The notes below the pieces were generated by a model that was given only the letters and a program-made list of their open reading frames with translations, was not told where the DNA came from and searched no databases. DNA of 64,000 nucleotides, taken from positions 20,513,447-20,577,446 of the forward strand of contig BSWB01000005.1 of the NCBI GenBank assembly GCA_033239125.1. Reading direction: 5' to 3'. The position numbers were made by a program, and so were the translations under genes. Shown here piece after piece: positions 21,105 to 32,925 of this stretch; the first letter of the stretch is position 1; each line of letters opens with the position of its first letter. This stretch comes from Fagopyrum homotropicum (lineage: Eukaryota; Streptophyta; Magnoliopsida; Caryophyllales; Polygonaceae).

Positions 21105-22374
21105 TTACAACATCCCTTTGGGTTTACAACCGTTTGAGAAGGTAACCCTCCGGAGGATCTTGTTTCAATTCGAGTAATGGCTTCCGCCATTTGACCAACC
21201 TGCTTTTCAAGGTTCTTGATGTTGGATTCTGTTGTCTGGACATGAGTAGCAAAATGTTTAGTCAAAACCTGTAACATATCCTTAGTTGTTTGATACTTAC
21301 CTTGACGGGGCTGTTGTTGTTGGTTTTGTTGATCCCTCCAACGGAAATTTTGTTGGTCACGCCAGTTCGGCATGAAATTCTGAGCATAGGGATCATTCCT
21401 AGGTCTTTGCTGTTGTGGTTGTCCATAACCCATCGCATTCACCTCAACGTCGTCATCCTAGACTTGTGGACACATGTCCGTTCGATGATATGGGTCGGCA
21501 CATACTCCACAAGCTTTGAGCTGTTGTGGGGTTCCCATAAGTGTTAGCCTTTTCACCATTTCCTTCAATTCCGCCAGCTCGGTGGAAATCTCGCTCTTCT
21601 CGGAACTCACAACATGAACTCCTTTCTTGGACGGTTTTCTTCCAAAGTTCCGAGTCCTTCTGCTAGTTCCTGTATCTTTTCCAAAGCAAGTTCAGGTGTA
21701 GAGTTAAGAATATTACCTCCGCAAGCAGCATCGACAATCCTCCTTTTGTTATCTAGCAAGCCATTGTACAAGTACAAAACTAGATCTTGAGTTGAATATC
21801 CGTGAAAAGGACAGCTGGATCGGAGACGCGCAAACCTCTCGAAGTATTCGTAAAGGGTTTCGTTTGCCTCTTGCTTGATGTTGCTTATAGCGTTCTTCAA
21901 GCTATTGGCCTTCTTGGCTGGAAAGTACTTCTCCAAAAATGCCTTGTGGAGGTTCTCCCATGTGCCGATGCTCCCGGATGGAAGGTGATAATACCAGTCA
22001 TCCGCGGAATCTTTTAGTGTGAAACCGAATGCCCTCATCTTGATTTGTTCTTCGGTAATGTTGGCCGGTTTCATGCTCATACACACGGTATGGAACTTCC
22101 CTAAGTGCTTGATGGGGTCTTCACCGCTTAGCCCATGGAAGGATGGAAGCAAGTGAATGAGGCCCGGTTTGAGCTCAAAATTAACTCCTTCCCCTAATGC
22201 CGGTATAGTGACCGCAGGAGGATTTTGAGCCAAAGTGGGTTGCGTGAGTTGACGAAGTGTACGGTCAGCCATCTCTTGCTGAAGTTGTTGTTGTCTTCCC
22301 TGCCGGATGTGCGTCCTCTCAATTTCTGGATCAAAAGAAGCAAAGCTGGATTTTGTAGCATGGGTTTGAACCAT
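21105..22374 (-). pseudogene. gag: Element B gag (broken), joined to post-pol sequence
   Basis: The ATG at 22374 opens a gag of Athila type: the retrotransposon gag domain (LKDSADDWYYHLP, FLEKYFP, YEYFERFARLRSSCPFHG) fills residues about 70-230. A frame change at about 21630 and a TAG at 21457-21459 break it. Between them is an intact CCHC zinc knuckle (CGVCADPYHRTDMC, codons 21511 down to 21470). A Gln/Asn-rich segment and a coiled segment (TTESNIKNLEKQVGQMAEAI) follow. At NPKG (about 21113), where protease sequence would begin, the reading jumps to post-pol sequence; the open frame continues to 20885 without meaning. Confidence 0.83.
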
Positions 22375-22425
22375 AAAAATGGTTCAAACCAAACAAAACC
22401 AATAATAACAATAGAACACTCAAAA

Positions 22426-22443
22426 TCCCCGGCAACAGCGCCA
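22426..22443 (-). other. Primer-binding site, tRNA-Asp type (B)
   Basis: The minus strand reads TGGCGCTGTTGCCGGGGA, complementary with one mismatch to the 3' end of plant tRNA-Asp(GUC). It is 5 bp from the LTR. Confidence 0.85.
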
Positions 22444-22448
22444 AAATT

Positions 22449-23497
22449 TGACTGAAGGTATTTCTATGGTCGTTTATACCCAATTAAAAGTAAATCCCAA
22501 CTTAGCACTAAGAACAAGTATAGTAGATAAGTAAGGGTCGAACCCAAGAGAGTTGAGGTGTTTTAGATGCAATTATTGGTTTCACTAGCAAGTAACAAAA
22601 AGTGGGGGTTTTGGATGAATTGATTCACACAAAAAACGATTAACGCGACAAGTAAGAAAATGATAGGTGAATCTACACTAGGTTGATTCTAAGCATGCAA
22701 TTACTACTTTAGTGAGTTCCTTTTTCAAGTTCTTAAGTAATCTCCCATCTCGATCATATATATGTGTCGAGCCAACCGGCATCAACACAACTTAACAAGT
22801 TAAAGTTCCGTAAACCTACAAGAAGGAATAACAATTTAGCTTTCAAACAAAGACTAAGGGATATAAAGACAGGATTAAAACCGTTAAACTTATCTTTATA
22901 TTTGTGTTCCTTTTCTTTAAGTAATTACAACCCGTTATTACTTAAAGTTACTACTAGATTAAAGACCCGAGCCCGGAACCTATTAATCCTAGTTATTTGC
23001 ATGCACTTTAGAACCTAAGGTGATCAATGTTAAGCAATAGTAAACATACAATTAGACAATGGAGATCAAGGAAACACAAAGTATTACTGAATAAAAACTT
23101 ATATTAAAAAGAACTTACAACCAAAGTAACAAAGCAGCTTCAAACCAACCCAATGTAGCAAGGGAGTTAGCAACCCATTACAATGGAAAACTCAATTCTA
23201 AAATGGATTTTTGTGGGAAAAGCATGGATGATTCTAGCAATCAGCCAAGGACTATTTATACTACAAAAGACACTTAATTAGGAGTAAATGGCCGGCCTTA
23301 AACAGCCACCTTCAATGCCATAAAGGTGGTGTAAATAGCCGGAGTAAAGCTTCTGGCGTTAAACCGCAGGGGCGGCCTTCATGGACCGCAGGGGCGGTTT
23401 AGGTAGAATCGGTTGATCTTCTTCAATGTCGCAGGGGTGGCTAAGACATTCCGCTGGGGCGGATCTTTAATGATTTTCAACGTCTGACCCTTCAACT
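22449..23497 (-). repeat. 5' LTR of element B, first segment
   Basis: Begins TGACTGAAGG as at 16951 and matches it to CCCTTCAACT, where C was inserted. It continues at 34771-35232. Confidence 0.88.
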
Positions 23498-25342
23498 TGA
23501 TAACACGATTTATGGCTTAGGTTATGGCACTCATTAAGATAGTTTTTCCGCTCATTCATGCATGGTTTGCACTAGTTCGTGACGATTTGCACTCAATTTA
23601 TGTATTTTTTCGAGATAGACGTCTACACGGACTTTTGCATGCTTTGTAGGTATTTTAGGAGTTTTAGGAGCTAAATCGATATATTTGAGGATCATTCCTC
23701 GAGATGACACACCTTCGGACTCATTGGGATGCAAGCTAGGGGCTAAGGAGGACACATGGAACCTTGCTGGTGCATGCCATGCACCAAATTGAGGCTTGGT
23801 GATCCAAAACAAGCTGAGGCACCAAAACCACGGCCACTGGGACTTCCACGGGCGTGCTTTTGGCCGTGGTTTTCCCCAGACAGTTGTGACAGTTGTCCCA
23901 CAATCTGCATGGCCGACTCTTGCAAATTTGAAGGATAAAAGGTGGTCCTACAAGGCTGTTAGTGACAGACCCCTCACTCCCATTCTCTCCCATACTCTCA
24001 ACAACAATACTCTCTCATTTGGAAGATTTGATTGAAGCTATCATTGGAGAAGAAGAAAGGCTTCCATTGGAGAAGAAGAAGAAGCACACTAGTTCATAGT
24101 TCCATAGTCTTTTTGAGTGATTTTGAGTGAGCTTTGTGAAACGTTTTGCAAGGGTTTGTAAGAAACGATTCGAACCTTCTTTTGAAGGGTTGTAAGTCCT
24201 TCTTGAACCTTGATTTAGCTTGTTTTACTTGTTTCATTTGCTTAATCCATCTTTCAATTCATCTTCTTGCCATGGATTCTATGATTTTATGCTTGTTGAG
24301 TTTGATTGTTAAGATGCATGTTGTAGGCTAAATAGATGCGATTCTAGGGTAAGGAAAAGATGGTTATGGCTTGGACTATGATAGAATAGACTTAAATGAA
24401 TACTTGGATGACTCGCTTGATTGAACCTAGTCACTGTTTAAAACCACGGTTGGATCTTGCCTTTCCACGGTCGTGGAAAGGGATGAACACCCCGTAATTT
24501 TGATTAACTTGCTTGTATTGATAAATCTAAGTGTTAGGTTGGTGATTTGTTGAAATCCTAGTGTTAGTTGAGCTAAATCTATCCTAGGGTGACCTAGTGT
24601 TAGCAACTAAGAGTTAGAAGAGACCTACCCGGTGATTCTTACTCTTAGATACCGATGATGAAGAACTCTAGGTAGTAGTGAGCCTCATAAGCCACTATTG
24701 GATTGAGTGTGCTAGGATTGATGTTTAGGACTTGCCTTCCCGAGACTTACCCGGTAAGGGGATGTTAGATCCCTAGATAACCATCCGGTTTGTGTAGAAT
24801 TCCTATCCTTAGGCTCTTTGAGACTTACCCTGTGATAAGACCTTAGGAACGGATTAGTGGACCATGAGACCTACCCGGTGATTGATCCCAATCTAGAAAC
24901 ACTCACTCCCAACATACTATAGGTTATCCAAGGAATGATTAGATAGCTTGAGTCCTATGCCATAACCGGAATTTCCAACCCCTAGAATCCGCTTTTCTCT
25001 CTTTGATTACATTTTTCGTGTTTGCTCATTTATTTGTGTTTTAGCTTGATTCCTTAGTTTGTTTTGCTATATTGCATCATTGTGATCCTTGATTGATCAC
25101 CACACAAAACCAATCCAAAAACATTGAGATTTTTATTTATTTTTTTCTTTCTTTTTTCTTAGCCTAGATCAACACTATCCTTAGTCACTAATCGATTCAA
25201 TCTCACCTCAGTTTTTGTGTTCGACCTCGGAATACTATCCCTACTACAAAATGTCCCGTACACTGCGGGTTCACTAGGAGTTAGGAGAAATATATCGAGT
25301 ATAAATTTAAGAATTTTGCGTGCATACATCCTTAGCGTGACA
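23498..25342 (+). repeat. 5' LTR of element C
   Basis: Runs TGATAACACG...GCGTGACA. It holds CCACGG/CCGTGG repeats at about 23830-23870 and 24443-24485, a TATA-like GATAAAAGG at 23934-23942, four ACCCGGT-type loops on hairpins (24620, 24742, 24820, 24866), a 12-nt-loop hairpin at 24674-24699 and CCCG-TACACTG-CGGG at 25255-25269. Confidence 0.9.
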
Positions 25343-25348
25343 AGTTTT

Positions 25349-25366
25349 TGGCGCCGTTGTTGGGGA
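25349..25366 (+). other. Primer-binding site, tRNA-Asp type (C)
   Basis: TGGCGCCGTTGTTGGGGA, one mismatch from the complement of the plant tRNA-Asp 3' end, six bases after the LTR. Confidence 0.88.
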
Positions 25367-25483
25367 CTAGGTTAAGATTGTGTCATTGTTTGTGATTGTT
25401 TATAGTGTAGGTCTTTCTTGTTGCTTTTGATCTCGTTTGGTTTGTGTCTTTGCTTTTCAGGACATCTCTCACTCTTTAGGTGT

Positions 25484-26899
25484 ATGCGAAGATCTCGTGG
25501 TAAGGATTTAGCTCCATTCGATCCCGAACCGGAGAAAACCCTTAGATCTAGATCCAAGAGCATTAGGAAGGGAAAGGAGATGGCCGAAAGAGATCTCCAA
25601 GCTGAGTTAGATGAAGCTTTAGAGCAAATTAGGCTAAGGGATGAAGCCTTGGGGAATGAAAGGAGACTTGCCGATGAGAGGCAAGAAGCAACTAGGAGGG
25701 AGATTGAAGAGATTAGGCAAGCTCTTGTGCAAAGTGAGCTTAATCGTCAACAACCTCCACCTCCACCACAACCGCAGCCGGCGGTTAATATTCGGGTTGT
25801 GCCCATTGCTATTGAAGAGCCATAAACGTTAGGGAAACGTATGGATTCGGCACAAAGAGCACACCGTCCGGGTATGAACTTAGGAGATCCCGCAGCCCAT
25901 GATTACGAGCTCCGCCCTCAAGTTCTACAAGTGATCCGGCATAATCAATTTGGAGGGATGGAAGGAGAGTCTCCTCATCAACACTTGATTAACTATGAGA
26001 TCTTGATAGAGAGTCTAAGACCGCCTAGATTGGAGAGCAACAACCATAAGCTTAGGGCTTTCTCCTTCTCACTTAAGGATAAAGCCTTGGCTTGGTATCA
26101 ATCTATTCCACAAGGGCGAGTGAGTACTTGGGAGGAGATGACAACCGAGTTTTTGACAAAGTTCTTCCCACCTTCCAAGACTACCGAGTTGAGAGGGAAG
26201 ATCAATGCCTTCGTGATGAAGGATAGAGAAAGCTTATTCAAGTCTTGGGAGAGGTTCAAAGACCTTCTCCTAGATTGTCCACACCATGGTATACCGAAAA
26301 TTGAGCTATTGGAGATCTACTTCAAGGAACTTGATGAAGATAGCCAATTCAAGCTTCAATCTCTTTCTGGTGGGACTTTCATGGAAAAGAATGTGGATGA
26401 AGCTTGGGAGTTTGTAGAGAAACAAGCTTTGGTGATTGAGAAGTACTCCCATAGGAAGAGTGATGGGAGGAAAGCGAGAGCATATGAGGTGAGTGAAGTC
26501 ACCATGAGTAACTTCAAGCTTAATGCAATCAACAATGAGCTGAAATCTTTGATGGAATTGTGTGCTACAACTTTGAAGAATCAAGCAAGCCCTCAAGTGC
26601 AAGTGCAAGTGCAAGCAAACTTGTCTTCCAAGGAGGAAGATGTGAACTACATGGGAAGGGGCAACTACAACAACTATCAAGGCCCAAGGAATTTCAACAA
26701 CAACCGACAATTCAACAATTACCGGCCTAACCACAACCATCCCGGGTTTTCCTATTCTAACCCGGATGGAGCCTTGAACCCTCCCGCTTCCACAAGCGCA
26801 GCTCCACCACCAAAGGCTTCACAAGAACCTCCACCCGGATTTACTCATCCTCCAAAGGATAGAACCGAGATGATGTTTGAGCAATTCTTGGGAGGTTGA
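25484..26899 (+). pseudogene. gag: Element C gag (one in-frame stop)
   Basis: The start at ATG 25484 (MRRSRGKDLAPFDPE) matches the D start (MRKTRSTKDLIPFDPE). A charged coiled-coil region (ERDLQAELDEALEQIRLRDEA) and a proline run precede TAA at 25823-25825; the same frame continues with the gag domain (PHQHLINYEIL, LKDKALAWYQSIP, WERFKDLLLDCPHHG) to 26899. An Asn/Tyr-rich RNA-binding-like segment lies at residues about 385-430. The frame is lost at about 26895 by an apparent 1-nt deletion, after which the protease is read from 26896. A splice-acceptor-like TTTGCTTTTCAG precedes the start. Confidence 0.88.
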
Positions 26900-27957
26900 G
26901 TGGTCTTGAGAGCACGGTGACTTCCATTTCAAAGGCTCAAAAGGTGTTGGAAGCACAAGTGTTCCAAAAGGCGGCTGAAGCTCATAGAGATCCGGGAAAA
27001 CTTCCCGGAAGAACCGAAGATAACCCAAGAGGCCAAGTGTTGGCCATTACAACAAGAAGTGGGCTAAGCATGAAGGATCCCTTACCTAAGGGAAATGATA
27101 AGGGGAAGCAAGTGGTGATAGAGGAAGAGACATTGCAAGAAGATGGAGGCAAGAGTAAGGATGATGAGCCAACATATGTGGCACCACCTCCATTCAAGCC
27201 ACCACTACCATTCCCACAATCACGAGCAAGGGCTCGCTTGGACAAGCACTTTGGTAAATTCCTTGAACTTATGTCTAAATTGCATATTAACATTCCGTTC
27301 ATGGATGCTATTCTAGGAATGCCGGCATATGGCAAGTTCTTGAAGGAAATACTCTCAAACAAAAGGAAGTTGGAAGAGTATGGGGAAGTGAGGATGACAA
27401 AGAGGTCCTCGGAATTGATCCAAACCATGAAGGAGGAGATGCCTCCTAAGCTAAGAGATCCGGGTTCCTTTTGTGTGCCAATTGAAGTGGGAGAAGTGAA
27501 GTATGAAGCCCTATGTGATCTTGAGGCAAGTGCAAGCATTATCCCGCTTGCACTTTGCAACAAAGTTGGGCTAGGAGAGCCAAAGCCGGTCAAGATGACC
27601 CTTTACATGGCGGACCGTTCGATCACTCACCCGGTTGGAATATTGGAAGACATACCGGTGCAACTAGGGAAGTTCTATGTGCCGATTGATTTTGTTGTCT
27701 TGGACATCCCGGCGGACTATCCGGTTCCCATCATCTTAGGGAGACCTTTCTTGGCTACATCCGGATGTTTGGTGGATTGCAAAAATGGAATTCTCTCCTT
27801 CAACATTGGAGAAGAGAATATCAAGTTCAAATTATCCGCAATGATGAAAGGGCCAGCCCTTGGTGAAGACGTGTTCAACATTGTCGAGCAAGAGGAGTCT
27901 AGAGAAGTTGTGAGCTCGATCGTGATCAAGGACCCTTGGAGAAGGTTCTTAGCTTAA
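26896..27957 (+). pseudogene. pro: Element C protease region
   Basis: Contains the linker KPPLPFPQSRARARLDKHFGK and an aspartic protease domain. Its active-site motif reads DLEAS rather than DLGAS (near 27520), a Gly-to-Glu change that should abolish activity. The later strand (VVLDIPADYPVPIILGRPFLATSGC) is complete, unlike in A. A 1-nt deletion near 27940 ends the frame; RT is read from 27936 in another frame. Confidence 0.86.
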
Positions 27958-29880
27958 GTTTGATGGAGGAAGGAGTTGAGGAGGCTTGCAATGAAGAAAT
28001 CAAGGCTTTGGAATCATTGGTAAAGGAGACAAGAGCTGAATTTGAAGCACACGAAGGTGTGCTGAATTTCTGTGAAAACCACGGCCAGGTAGGGGAAACC
28101 ACGCCCGTGGAAAGTCCCGTGGAACTCTCTGGAATGATCCAAAAGGCTAGCTTTGCAAGTTCCACGGCCGTGGTGGTGCCAGAGCCCGTAATTTTTCCCG
28201 TGGTTTCTCCAAAAACTGTATTGGTTGTTGATCAAGCTTCAAGGAGCTTTGGGGAGTCTTCCAAAGCTTTGGATTCATCTCAACCAACATTATACGGATC
28301 GTCTCCACTCGATAAAGGTCCTCCTAAACTTGAACTCAAACCCCTCCCCTCTCATTTGAAGTATGCTTTCCTTGGTGAGAATTCTATATATTCGGTGATT
28401 GTGAATGCATGCTTGAACGATGATGAACTTGCTAGATTGTTGCATGAGTTGAGATTGCATAGGAAAGCCATTGGCTATACCATTGATGACTTAGTTGGCA
28501 TTAAACCTTCTTTGTGCATGCATAAGATCTTAATGGAAGATAATCATAAACCTTCTATTGAACCTCAAAGAAGACTAAACCCTATCATGAAAGAAGTAGT
28601 CAAGAAAGAGATCCTCAAATTGCTAGATGCAGGAATCATTTTCCCGATTTCCGATAGTAAATGGGTTAGTCCCGTGCATGTGGTTCCTAAGAAGGGTGGA
28701 ATGACCGTAGTGACTAATGAGAATAATGAACTAATCCCAACTAGAACGGTTACGGGATGGAGGATGTGCATTGACTATAGGAAACTAAATGTGGCCTCTA
28801 GGAAAGATCACTTCCCTCTTTCTTTTATTGACCAAATGCTAGAGAGATTAGCTCAATATTCCCATTTTTGTTACTTAGATGGCTATAGTGGATTCTTCCA
28901 AATCCCTATTCACCCTGATGATCAAGAGAAAACCACGTTCACATGTCCTTGGGGTACATTTGCATATAGGAGAATGCCGTTTGGGTTGTGTAATGCACCC
29001 GCCACCTTTCAAAGGTGTATGATGACCATCTTTTCTAAGTATATTGAAAACATCATGGAAGTGTTTATGGATGATTTTTCCGTTTATGGATCTTCATTTG
29101 ATAATTGCTTAGCTAACTTGTCTCTAGTGCTTAAGAGATGTGAGGAGACAAACCTTGTCTTAAATTGGGAAAAATGCCACTTCATGGTAAGTGAAGGTAT
29201 TGTGTTGGGACACTTGGTGTCCAACCGAGGCATTGAGGTTGATAGGGCTAAGATAGAAACCACAGAGAAGTTGCCACCACCTACCTCGGTGAAGGGGGTA
29301 AGGAGTTTTCTAGGGCATGCCGGTTTTTACCGGAGATTCATTAAAGATTTCTCTAAGATTTCTAAGCCTCTTACTAACCTACTAATGAAAGATGTTGAGT
29401 TTGTTTTCTCCAAGGATTGCCTTGAAGCTTTTTGTAGGTTGAAGAATGCTTTGATCTCCGCTCCCATCATGCAACCTCCGGATTAGAGTTTACCGTTTGA
29501 GATCATGTGTGACGCGAGTGATGTAGCCGTTGGGGATGTTTTGGGACAAAGGAAAGATGGGCTAACACATGCCATCTATTATGCTAGCAAGACGCTAGAT
29601 GATGCCAAACTCAATTATGCTACCACCGAGAAGGAGTTGCTAGCTGTTGTATATGCATTTAAGAAGTTCAGATCATATCTTGTTGGAGCGAAGGTCATTG
29701 TTTATACGGATCATGCTGCGATCCGTTATCTCCTTACAAAGAAGGATGCCAAGCCTCGGTTGATTCGGTGGATCCTTCTTCTTCAAGAGTTTGACTTGGA
29801 AATCCGGGATACGAAGGGGTCCGAAAATTCTGTGGCGGATCACCTTAGTAGACTCCCACCATTGGAGCTTGAGAGAGATG
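27936..29880 (+). pseudogene. pol: Element C reverse transcriptase and RNase H (one stop)
   Basis: A spacer with CCACGG/CCGTGG repeats (28077-28205) leads to RT proper from about 28320 (LKPLPSHLKYAFLG). The catalytic motif is FMDDFSVYG near 29070, with GLCNAPATFQRC upstream. TAG at 29484-29486 replaces a Trp codon; the same frame continues from 29505. RNase H shows CDASDVAVG and TEKELLAVVYAF with its acidic residues, ending at VADHLSRLP. Confidence 0.88.
28077..28205. repeat. CCACGG/CCGTGG motif cluster between protease and RT (C)
   Basis: Includes CCACGGCC at 28079, CCACGCCCGTGG near 28100 and CCACGGCCGTGG near 28163. The repeat also occurs in both LTRs of C. It is translated as part of the polyprotein but its peptide is not conserved in A or D. 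Confidence 0.7.
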
Positions 29881-31227
29881 ACATCCCGATTGATGACTCA
29901 TTCCGGGATGAGCAATTGCAAATGGTGGAGGAGTGCTTGTTTCAAGTGTCAAGGGGTAATGAGCCATGGTATACCGACATTGTGAACTATCTTGTGTGCG
30001 AGGAGGTGCCTCCCGGTTTGTCATATGCCCAGCGGAAAAAGTTCTTCAAGGATGTGAGGCATTACTATTGGAGTGAACCGCTTTTGTTCAAGAGAGAGCC
30101 GGATGGAGTCTTTAGAAGATGCATACCGGAGGATGAGGTGGAGAGTGTGATCCGCCATTGTCACTCCTTGCCATGTGGAGGCCATGCTAGCTCACACAAG
30201 ACATGTGCTAAGGTGTTGCAATCGGGTTTCTTTTGGCCAAGTTTGTTCAAGGATGTGCAGAATTTTGTGGTAGCTTGTGATGCTTGCCAAAGGACGGGCA
30301 ACATCTCAAGGAGGAATGAGATGCCCTTGAACAACATACAAGAGGTGGAGATATTCGATGTGTGGGGTGTGGACTTCATGGGACCATTCCCCTCTTCTTG
30401 TGGCAACCTCTACATCCTATTGGCGGTGGACTATGTTTCAAGATGGGTAGAGGCAATCGCCTCTCCTACAAATGATGCCAAGGTTGTGGTGCGGTTCTTC
30501 AACCGAGTGATCTTCCCTAGGTTTGGAACACCAAGGGTGAGGGAAGCACTTCACTAATAGGAACTTTGGGGCACTTTTGGCTAAGTATGGGGTGACTCAT
30601 AAGGTGGCAACACCTTACCATCCCCAAACTAGTGGCCAAGTGGAGATCTCCAACCGGGAGATAAAGGGAATTCTTGAGAAGACGGTTTCTAGGACGAGAA
30701 AAGATTGGGCTATGAAGCTCGATGATGCTTTGTGGGCATATAGAACCGCTTTCAAGACACCGATTGGCACCACTCCTTACAAGCTAGTCTATGGCAAGTC
30801 TTGCCACCTTCCGGTAGAGATGGAGCATAGAGCATATTGGGCTATAAGGTGGTTGAATTTTGACCTCAAATAGGCCGGAGAGAAGATATTGCTAGATATG
30901 AACGCTCTTGAGGAGATCCGGTTGGATTCCTATGAAAACGCCCGGATCTACAAGGAAAGGACCAAACGTTGGCATGACAAGCGTCTCATCCCGAAGGAGT
31001 TGAGTGAAGGCGACCTTGTCCTTCTCTTCAACTCAAGGCTGCGGCTCTTCCCCGGAAAGCTAAAGTCAAGATGGACGGGTCCTTATGTGGTGAAGAAGAT
31101 CTTTCCCCATGGAGCGGTTAAGATAGGAGGGGAGCATTGTGGAGATTTTAAGGTGAATGGGCACCGGTTGAAGAAGTATATCCCGGGAGCTCCGGTGGAC
31201 ATAATTGCGCCACTTCACCTTGAGTGA
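29881..31227 (+). pseudogene. int: Element C integrase (deleted at second catalytic Asp)
   Basis: Zinc region RHCHSLPCGGH...CDACQ at about 30150-30290. The core begins VDFMGPFP at about 30370. At 30535 a small deletion removes the ISDGG segment with the second catalytic Asp and shifts frame; the core resumes at 30577. The Glu (SGQVEISNREIK) is present. TAG at 30871-30873 splits the C-terminal domain, which resumes at 30889 and ends at 31227 (VDIIAPLHLE). No chromodomain. Confidence 0.88.
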
Positions 31228-31243
31228 GACGTTCCTGAGTTTG

Positions 31244-31290
31244 GTCAAGCTAATGACCTTAAAGAAGCGCTTGATGGGAGGCAACCCATC
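31244..31290 (+). other. Conserved post-pol RNA-like element, copy in C
   Basis: GTC, eight bases, GAC at 31244-31257, AAGCGCTT, then stem GATGGG/CCCATC with loop AGGCAA at 31273-31290. Two of the six pairs differ on both sides from those in E. Confidence 0.72.
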
Positions 31291-31643
31291 GGTAGACATT
31301 TTTCCCTTTTTCGTTTTTGTTTTTGTTTTGATTTTTTCTGTTTTTGTGTGCTTTTGTGTGTTTGGTGTGCTTTGTTTGTGTGCTAGAGTCTTGGTTGCAT
31401 GAAAGCCTTGCATGGAATGTCGATGATTATGATGAGTCCCTCATTAATTGTCGGTGGAGCAGACGTGGGACTTGGACGGCTAGCGGTGCCTAGCGCGGAT
31501 CCCGACGCCATAACAAACACTTTGAGCTCTCTACCATCGTTTATAGGATCATCCGACATCACTTCATTTGAGTAATCCCAAATACCAAAGCAAACCATTT
31601 TTACATTGTGAGAACCCTCTTTCACTCTTCTTTACTTGAATAC
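31291..31643. other. Short spacer in place of the third ORF (C)
   Basis: A T-rich stretch is followed by a 48-codon open frame (31429-31575) with no family I recognise. Elements A, B, D and E carry about 2 kb with the third ORF at this position. Confidence 0.5.
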
Positions 31644-31681
31644 CATATTGGGGACAATGTGTTTCTAAGTATGTGGTGGGG
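31644..31681 (+). other. Internal hairpin plus polypurine-like tract (C)
   Basis: Stem CATATT/AATGTG (one T-G pair) with loop GGGGAC at 31644-31661, then AAGTATGTGGTGGGG at 31667-31681. Confidence 0.62.
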
Positions 31682-32021
31682 TTTGCATAATCTGTTGCAT
31701 GATTAGCATCTAGGGTAGTTTCTTTTAGTCACATGCTTCATTATGTCTTCCATTGTACATACATATTTCAAAAATTCCAAAAAAATCAGAAAACTTAAAC
31801 AAATTTTAGTGCTTCTAAGCTTGGGAATGACCCTTATGATGAAATTGTCTTGTGAATTGGCTAGGATGGCCTTGTGTGTTGAATTGATGAATGCATATGT
31901 GGACTTGAAGTACTTATCTTGAATCCCACGAATGGATTGTGATCATGATGTTTGTCTTGATTGGATTGAGTATTGAAAGTCGAAATTACATGCTAGTTCT
32001 TGCACATCATCTAGGAGTGAT

Positions 32022-32545
32022 TAAGGCAATTCATCTTTCTCTACTTCTCATCTTGATCATGTTGTTTGAGCACCTCAATTGATATAAATATGACCTCTTT
32101 TGACCCATCCGGGAATAGGAGCATGTTAGTGTGTTGATGTGTGTGAGGAGCAATTGTGGGGTGAAGTTGTTGATGGATGAATGTTCTGAATGAAGTGTTG
32201 AATTTGTTGTGAAAGTGTAGACAAAAATATAGGTTTGGGGACGTTGGTTTAAATGACGAGTAACTCGGCACCATTCACATAATCGGGTGTTTGTGCCTTG
32301 CCAAAGTCAAATAAACCGATAGTCCTAACGAGCTTTGGTATGTGTGCCCGGTGTGGATGCACCTCGAAAAATAAAAAAGCCCGAGGACGGCTAATCACCA
32401 AGGTTTCGGCTTTTGTACACCAATGCCATTGTCTCAAAAATAAGTGAAAGAAAAAGAAAAGAAAAGAAAGAAAAGATGGAGAAAATATACACTTGTGGGA
32501 AATTGATAAAAATGTGAAGTTGTGAAGTTAGTTCCATTTCCGGAT
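32022..32545 (+). other. Conserved 3' non-coding domain (C)
   Basis: AAGGCAATTCATC, CTTGATCATG, then ATCCGGGAAT (32107-32116), which pairs with ATTTCCGGAT (32536-32545) over 10 bp with one G-T pair. Inside lies GAGTAACTCGGCACC at about 32258 and CGGGTGTTTGTGCC. Conserved with A and D. Confidence 0.6.
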
Positions 32546-32886
32546 TAGCATCACATAGCCTAGAAAAATTCCCACCTAATCACAACGTTTCTTAGCCTTT
32601 TATTTCACAAGTCCTTGTGACCTATTTGCATGTGTGTAAGACTTAGTGATCTAGATTGCATATGCTCATGATCATCTTGACTTCTTCATTTTTACATTTC
32701 ATGCATGCCTTCGAGTTAAGTATAATTGTCTTTCCATGCCTTCACTTATTTGACACATGATTGCTTGTCCATTGCCATGAAACATGACTATGAAGGTGAT
32801 CCAATTTTAGAAGCACAACTCCAAAAAGATTTTGTTGTTTTTCTGCATGCATAAATCATGTCATCTCTTAGTCTATAGTTGGGGAC

Positions 32887-32925
32887 TTGCTCGGGGACGA
32901 GCAAACATTAAGTATGGGGTATTTT
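32887..32925 (+). other. 3' polypurine tract with upstream hairpin (C)
   Basis: Stem TTGCTC/GAGCAA with loop GGGGAC at 32887-32904, then AAGTATGGGG at 32910-32919. The pair closing the loop is C-G here and T-A in A and D. Confidence 0.75.

Noticed and set aside
26306..26740. 144-codon minus-strand ORF and similar long antisense frames over gag and pol
   Set aside because: They are antisense shadows of well-identified gag and pol sequence.
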